From positions 39,713 through 103,712 of the forward strand of contig DBEP01000023.1 in assembly GCA_002294045.1 (NCBI GenBank): a stretch of 64,000 nt of DNA. The letters are read 5' to 3'. The notes under the pieces are model-generated. The model ran no database searches. It saw only the letters and a list, made by a program, of their open reading frames with translations, and was not told the origin of the DNA. A program made the position numbers and the translations under genes. This DNA comes from Lachnoclostridium sp. UBA903 (GTDB taxonomy: Bacteria > Bacillota > Clostridia > Lachnospirales > Lachnospiraceae). Positions 59,843-64,000 of this stretch are shown piece after piece. The number at the start of each line of letters is the position of its first letter. Position 1 is the stretch's first letter.

Positions 59843-60394
59843 ATGATTAAAAAATACAGGATAATCAAACAAATAGTACTGCCTGTAATAATATTGATAT
59901 TAATTGACCAGGCCATAAAAATATATATTTCAGTAAATTTCCTAAATAAGAATTTCTATTTTATTGACCATATACTTGGTTTTAAGCCGCATCTCAACAC
60001 AGAATATTCGTGGTTAAATAGTATCAGCAATATGGGAATCGGCTTAAAGACACATATAATTTTCACAATCATAATATTCTTAGTTTCTGTTGCAATTTAC
60101 GACTTTATGAAGAATAAATACAAAACCGGAAAATTGGAAAATCGGCTGTTTATATTTCTGTTTGCAGGAACACTCTGTTCTCTTATTGATAAAGTATTTT
60201 GGGGCGGCAGTTTAGATTATATCCGGTTGGAAGGATTTTTTATATTTGATTTAAAGGATGTATATATTACTATCTTTGAAATTATAGTTATACTTTGCAT
60301 TATATTCAATTATAAAGGATTAAGAAAATTTAACGAAAAGAAATTTTTTCATGAGTTCAGAAATTATATGAAAGGCAAATATTTAAAAAAATAA
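59843..60394 (+). CDS. Signal peptidase II-like (LspA family) membrane protein, divergent
   Basis: A 183-residue protein with four hydrophobic helices (an ATG at 59831 is the alternative start, but it touches the GAGGGG site). The LspA plan is visible: LILIDQAIKIYI in helix 1 (D-Q-x-x-K), then GTLCSLIDKVFWGGSLDYI and FFIFDLKDVYITIFE, where the two Asp of the catalytic dyad are expected. Conserved Asn residues of the usual GNLIDR and FNxAD motifs are replaced (S and D). It may be an accessory lipoprotein signal peptidase or an inactive homologue. No lipoprotein gene is adjacent. It belongs to the AT-rich segment. Confidence 0.7.
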   Translation: MIKKYRIIKQIVLPVIILILIDQAIKIYISVNFLNKNFYFIDHILGFKPHLNTEYSWLNSISNMGIGLKTHIIFTIIIFLVSVAIYDFMKNKYKTGKLENRLFIFLFAGTLCSLIDKVFWGGSLDYIRLEGFFIFDLKDVYITIFEIIVILCIIFNYKGLRKFNEKKFFHEFRNYMKGKYLKK

Positions 60395-60474
60395 GGTTTA
60401 TGCGAAATATAAAATTCTTCTTTCGGAGAGTTGAAGATTCTGCATGGGAAACTTGCGTAATGTTGTAATTTATA

Positions 60475-60511
60475 CTATAATAACTTAGTTAAGTTTCCTA
60501 TTTTATTATAG
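60475..60511. promoter_or_regulatory. Inverted repeat upstream of larB
   Basis: CTATAATAA (60475-60483) and TTATTATAG (60503-60511) are perfect complements 19 bp apart, around AACTTAGTTAAGTT, itself a palindrome. The position, about 85 bp before larB, suits an operator. The regulator is unknown. Confidence 0.4.
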
Positions 60512-60596
60512 TTTTCTATGAAAAGTCTTTATAACTGCACGAACAGAATGAAATTATTTTAGCGCCGGTTTCATACATGTTTTTTGAAAGGAGAAA

Positions 60597-61352
60597 ATGA
60601 TGGATTTACATAAATTATTAGAGCAGGTTAAAAACAGCGAAATAGATATATCAGAAGCGGAAGAGCTGTTAAAAAAATTACCCTATGAGGATTTGGGTTT
60701 TGCTAAGCTGGACCACCACAGGACTTTGCGTTCCGGTTTTGGTGAAGTAGTATTCTGCCAGGGAAAGTCTATTCCCCATTTAAAGGATATATTCACGAAA
60801 TTTTATGAACACGATACCAATGTACTGGGAACGAGAGCCGATAATAAGCAATATGAAGAGGTGAAGAAGGTATTGCCCATGGTGGAATATGACCCGGTAT
60901 CCCGTATCTTATCCATTAAGAAAATACAAAAACCGGGCCAGGGCTGTGTTGTAGTCTGTACAGGGGGTACTTCGGACATACCTGTGGCGGAAGAAGCAGC
61001 CCAGACCGCGGAATTTTTTGGATCCAATGTAATCAGGATTTATGATGTAGGTGTGGCCGGTATCCACAGGCTGCTTTCCAAGCTGGAAGTAATCCATAAA
61101 GCCAATTGCATTATTGCCGTTGCAGGAATGGAAGGAGCCTTAGGCGGCGTTGTGGCGGGCCTGGTAGAAAAACCGGTAATTGCAGTTCCTACCTCAATCG
61201 GATACGGTGCCAATTTCGGCGGATTATCCGCGCTTTTAACCATGCTTAATTCCTGTGCGGAAGGCCTTGCGGTGGTCAATATTGATAATGGCTTCGGGGC
61301 CGGTTATATTGCTACCCAGATAAACCGTCTGGGAAGGGATAAGGAACAATAG
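60597..61352 (+). CDS. larB: Nickel-pincer cofactor biosynthesis protein LarB
   Basis: A 251-residue protein. The N-terminus (LLEQVKNSEIDISEAEELLKKLPYEDLGFAKLDHHRTLRSGFGEVVFCQGK) and the AIR-carboxylase-like core (VVVCTGGTSDIPVAEEAAQTAEFFG; GMEGALGGVVAGLVEKPVIAVPTSIGYGANFGG) are characteristic of LarB. It carboxylates and hydrolyses nicotinic acid adenine dinucleotide in the first step of nickel-pincer nucleotide synthesis. It is convergent with larC, with 14 bp between stop codons. GGAG precedes the ATG. Confidence 0.94.
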   Translation: MMDLHKLLEQVKNSEIDISEAEELLKKLPYEDLGFAKLDHHRTLRSGFGEVVFCQGKSIPHLKDIFTKFYEHDTNVLGTRADNKQYEEVKKVLPMVEYDPVSRILSIKKIQKPGQGCVVVCTGGTSDIPVAEEAAQTAEFFGSNVIRIYDVGVAGIHRLLSKLEVIHKANCIIAVAGMEGALGGVVAGLVEKPVIAVPTSIGYGANFGGLSALLTMLNSCAEGLAVVNIDNGFGAGYIATQINRLGRDKEQ

Positions 61353-61366
61353 CCCCGAAGAGCTGT

Positions 61367-62866
61367 TTACTGCCGGCTTGCAAGAGTCTGGACAAGACTA
61401 TAAAGTGTTACGTAGTCTATTCCGGATTCCTTGCTCAATACCTTAATACTTTCACATTCGGGATAATAAAAAGTTTTATTTTTAAAGGTACATACTTTTA
61501 TAAGTGCTTCACCGTAAGGGGTTGTTATCCTTTGGGTTTCCCGGCTCAGTGTTGTCCGGAGGGACTCGTGCTTCCGGATTCCAATAGTGGTGGTATGGGT
61601 AAAGATGATTTCTTCCATCCGTTCAATTTTATCTTCGCTGCAGATTACTCCCAGAAGATAAGCAGGGCGGTTCTTTTTCATAAATATCGGCGTATGATAT
61701 ACATCCTTTGCGCCGTGCTCCAATAAAGCTTCCATAGCTATGGATAAAGCTTCTCCGGTACAGTCATCAATATTTGCTTCCAATACCCATACCTTATCCG
61801 GGATGACGGAAAAAGAAGTATCAGAAGTATTAACAGCGGCGTCTTCGATTAACATGGCACGCAGGAAACTGGTCCGTTCGTAATTCCTTTTTCCGGCACC
61901 AAGTCCAATCTTACTTATTTTAAATTCCTTCGGCAGAATATCGCCGGTCTTTATGGCGGCTGCGATTGCGGCGCCGGTTGGTGTAACCAGTTCTCCCTTT
62001 ACTGAAGTAATATGAAGTTTCAGATGGTGTTCGGCTGCTATATTGACTACGGCCGGTACGGGAACAGGGAGTACACCGTGCTGGCAGTTAATGTGACCGG
62101 TTCCTTCATATAGTTCCGATATAATTACTTCTCCGATATTTAAATTATCCAGACAGACAGCTGTGGCGACGATATCAACAATGGAATCCACCGCACCAAC
62201 CTCATGGAAATGTACCTCTTCAACGGGCTTGCCGTGGGCTTTGGACTCTGCAACCGCTACAATGCGGAATATCCTCTTGGCAATATTTCTGGCATTTTCC
62301 GTTATACCTGACCCATCAATAATTGCATTAATATCGTTTAAATTCCTGTGTTCATGATGTCCGTAATGTATATGGGGATGGTTTCCTTCATGAGAATGGA
62401 TGTGTCTGTGGCTGCTGTCTGTTTGTTTTAAATGGGCATGAAGGTGCCTGTGTACATGGTGGTGTTTATGTTTATTATCATGAGCATGGTCAGTAGCATG
62501 TTCATGGGAATGGGTAATATCCGAATGTACATGGGAATGAAAACTGTCCGAATTATGAGCAGGAGAATGTACAGGTTCATCCTGTTCGTGGGAATGCTCT
62601 ATATTATACTCATGGTAATAGGCATGGCTGTCGGCTTCATCCACCTCATAGCTCGTTTCCGGAACATCCAGGATAACATTAAAATCGCAGGCATCAATGC
62701 TGTTTTTTTCTTTTCTGCTTATTTCTATCCTAAAGCCGTCCACATTAAGACTGTTTAAACCGGCCATTAAAACATCTGCGTCAGCGCCCAGGTCGATAAG
62801 GGCGGCTACGGTCATATCTCCGCTGATACCGGAGTAACATTCTAAATATAAAGTCTTTTTATCCAT
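61367..62866 (-). CDS. larC: Nickel-pincer cofactor biosynthesis protein LarC (single ORF)
   Basis: A 499-residue protein; the ATG at 62866 follows GGAGAAAGAA. The N-terminal domain begins KTLYLECYSGISGDMTVAALIDLGAD. A His-rich region of about 90 residues (residues about 80-175; many HSH, HAH, HHH runs) should bind nickel. The HFHEVGAVDSIVDIVATAVCLDNL segment and the C-terminal CTP-dependent metal-insertion domain (WVLEANIDDCTGEALSIAMEALLEHGAKDVYHTPIFMKKNRPAYLL) follow. It inserts nickel into the pincer cofactor. Unlike L. plantarum, where larC1/larC2 need a frameshift, the frame here is continuous. LarE and LarA are not in the window. Confidence 0.94.
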   Translation of the reverse strand: MDKKTLYLECYSGISGDMTVAALIDLGADADVLMAGLNSLNVDGFRIEISRKEKNSIDACDFNVILDVPETSYEVDEADSHAYYHEYNIEHSHEQDEPVHSPAHNSDSFHSHVHSDITHSHEHATDHAHDNKHKHHHVHRHLHAHLKQTDSSHRHIHSHEGNHPHIHYGHHEHRNLNDINAIIDGSGITENARNIAKRIFRIVAVAESKAHGKPVEEVHFHEVGAVDSIVDIVATAVCLDNLNIGEVIISELYEGTGHINCQHGVLPVPVPAVVNIAAEHHLKLHITSVKGELVTPTGAAIAAAIKTGDILPKEFKISKIGLGAGKRNYERTSFLRAMLIEDAAVNTSDTSFSVIPDKVWVLEANIDDCTGEALSIAMEALLEHGAKDVYHTPIFMKKNRPAYLLGVICSEDKIERMEEIIFTHTTTIGIRKHESLRTTLSRETQRITTPYGEALIKVCTFKNKTFYYPECESIKVLSKESGIDYVTLYSLVQTLASRQ

Positions 62867-62986
62867 TTCTTTCTCCTGTCTTCTCAATGATACTATTGTC
62901 AGGGCAGCCGTATAAATATAGCCTGCCATAATTATAAAGGATTGCTGTTGGCAGTATGGCAGGCTTGCCGGCTCCATATTCCGTTT

Positions 62987-63090
62987 TTATTATATCATGA
63001 ATAAAAAACGTATTCATGATCTTGTTGCTCCGGTCGGAAATTACAAGCAAGCTTGCAATTTCCTCTCTCCGCTTTCATTATATCATTATA
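62987..63090 (-). repeat. Dispersed two-hairpin repeat, family R3 copy 3
   Basis: On the minus strand: ATAATGAAAGCGGAGAGAGG, hairpin AAATTGCAAGC/GCTTGTAATTT, CCGACCGGAGCAACAAG, hairpin ATCATGAATA/TATTCATGAT, TATAATA. Compared with 28231-28411 the second stem shows another paired change (CA/TG to TA/TA). It lies 120 bp upstream of larC. The rest of 62867-63442 holds nothing recognisable. Confidence 0.82.
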
Positions 63091-63442
63091 TACCGGATAT
63101 AGGCAAATATTTGTATTATAAAAATTCATATCCATCCTGCGTTTCCCGGAACATTCACTCAGGAAAATCACCCTTTCGAATTTTCATTAGGATTACAAGC
63201 CGTTAACGGCATAGAACTCATACCGGCCGGTCTTTGATAAAGAACTGAAAAATTTCCTGCATTTTATAAAGTTCGTAAGATTGTACCAGAAAGCGGAATC
63301 CTCGACATTGAATCAGAGAAGGTGGGAGAATAAAATAAACATATGCTTTTGGTATTAAAATACCTGCAGGTGAATGGAGGAAAGTGTAATAAAAAAGCTC
63401 CATCCGGTATTATTTGCAATACCTTTGGGCGGCGTCATGACA

Positions 63443-63555
63443 GAATAAAAATATAGAAAAAGAAAGGGTGCCATAAGGTGGTTTTTTCACTGCTTTTTAT
63501 TTGTGGCGGTATCGCGGGCCAGCCTGCGGTGAGCAATAGGTGTAAACTATGAAAA
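63443..63555 (+). repeat. Leader repeat ending on a start codon, family R4 copy 3 (ABC permease)
   Basis: GAATAAAAATATAGAAAAAG, AAAGGGTGCC, TTTTTTCACTGCTTTTTATT, TGTGGCGGTATCGCGGGCC, AGCCTGCGGTGAGCAATAGG, TGTAAACT, then ATGAAAA of the permease. It lacks the inserted hairpins of the other two copies and so may be the basic form. The central stem CGCgGGcc/agCCtGCG is kept by different bases. Confidence 0.75.
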
Positions 63556-64000
63556 CAGACAGTTTGGCAAGAAAAGAAGAAAGGCTCGTGAAACGGCGCA
63601 TTGCCAGGAAAAATCTGAATCTTTATTTATTTTTGATTCCCGGGATCCTGTTTATATTCCTGTTCCGTTATATGCCCATGTACGGGATTGTGACCGGGTT
63701 TCAGGATTATAATATCTTTTCGGGTATTTTACATAGCCCCTGGGTGGGGTTTAAACATTTTAATACCTTATTTTCTTCACCGGATTTTTATAAGGTGCTT
63801 CGCAATACTTTAATAATCAGTTTTGGAAAAATACTGTTTACCTTTCCCATGTCCATATTAATTGCCATTTTATTAAATGAGATCGGTAAACAGATCTTTA
63901 AAAAAGTATTCCAGACCGTTTTGTATCTTCCCCACTTTTTATCCTGGGTTATTGTAACCGGTCTTGTAGCGGCAGCGTGTTCGCCTTCTACCGGTATCAT
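63549..64000 (+). CDS. Sugar ABC transporter permease (LplB/YtcP type), truncated by window edge
   Basis: The first 150 codons of a permease. The start MKTDSLARKEERLVKRRIARKN is followed by a hydrophobic helix and the family motif FLFRYMPMYGIVTGFQDYNIFSGILHSPWVGFKHF, then NTLIISFGKILFTFPMSILIAILLNE and FQTVLYLPHFLSWVIVTGL. This is the LplB-type multi-sugar permease subgroup. The start codon is at the end of an R4 repeat, with weak GGTG as ribosome binding site. The rest of the gene and its partners lie beyond the window. Confidence 0.9.
   Translation, partial: MKTDSLARKEERLVKRRIARKNLNLYLFLIPGILFIFLFRYMPMYGIVTGFQDYNIFSGILHSPWVGFKHFNTLFSSPDFYKVLRNTLIISFGKILFTFPMSILIAILLNEIGKQIFKKVFQTVLYLPHFLSWVIVTGLVAAACSPSTGI

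Overview
The window looks like a chromosomal segment of a gut-type anaerobic Firmicute, most likely Lachnospiraceae (Clostridium cluster XIVa). The reasons are the gene repertoire (glycyl-radical enzyme, radical-SAM sulfatase maturase, Cys-type sulfatases, LarB/LarC, ECF transporter, many AraC regulators, GH2 beta-galactosidase), strong AGGAGG ribosome binding sites, moderate G+C and many short hairpin-forming dispersed repeats. The genus cannot be fixed from the sequence alone. No rRNA, tRNA, CRISPR or intact transposase was seen.

Layout. 1-3.9 kb: the end of a glycyl-radical enzyme, two Gfo/Idh/MocA dehydrogenases and a convergent AraC regulator. 4.3-7.3 kb: an MNT/HEPN pair with a frameshifted HEPN gene, then a DapF-like protein in which both catalytic cysteines are serine, followed by a DapA homologue. 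7.3-12.9 kb: ferric-siderophore uptake (esterase, AraC regulator, binding lipoprotein, two FecCD permeases, no ATPase). 12.9-17.4 kb: a Mn/Zn ABC importer led by its DtxR/MntR-type repressor, with palindromic operators on the promoter. 17.4-20.8 kb: a MITE-like hairpin element and a polar amino-acid ABC importer with a promoter-terminator leader. 21-23.6 kb: a three-gene overlapping operon of PAPS-reductase-like (IbrA-type), GNAT and ParB-like (IbrB-type) proteins. 23.8-28.2 kb: an AraC regulator and divergent LacZ. 28.4-29.2 kb: a second, intact MNT/HEPN pair. 29.5-34.9 kb: UbiD-UbiA-UbiX genes translationally coupled to an SsuA/NMT1-type ABC transporter, read here as a candidate quinone-precursor salvage operon. 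35.0-45.5 kb: a ferritin-like gene and an exopolysaccharide cluster. 45.6-56.5 kb: sulfated-glycan utilisation (three sulfatases, one broken by an amber codon; LacI regulator; sugar ABC importer; anSME maturase). 56.7-60.4 kb: an ECF S component, then an AT-rich segment with an IS256-type transposase relic, a secreted protein, a membrane protein with no normal start codon and an LspA-like protein. 60.6-62.9 kb: convergent larB and larC. The window ends inside a sugar ABC permease.

Four families of dispersed, hairpin-rich repeats run through the intergenic spaces. Several differ between copies by compensatory changes, so structure is conserved more than sequence. One family of about 105-140 bp ends exactly on the start codon of three unrelated genes (ubiX, a sulfatase and an ABC permease). 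Together with the Ibr-like operon and the UbiD/A/X-ABC operon, these repeats are the most unusual content of the window.
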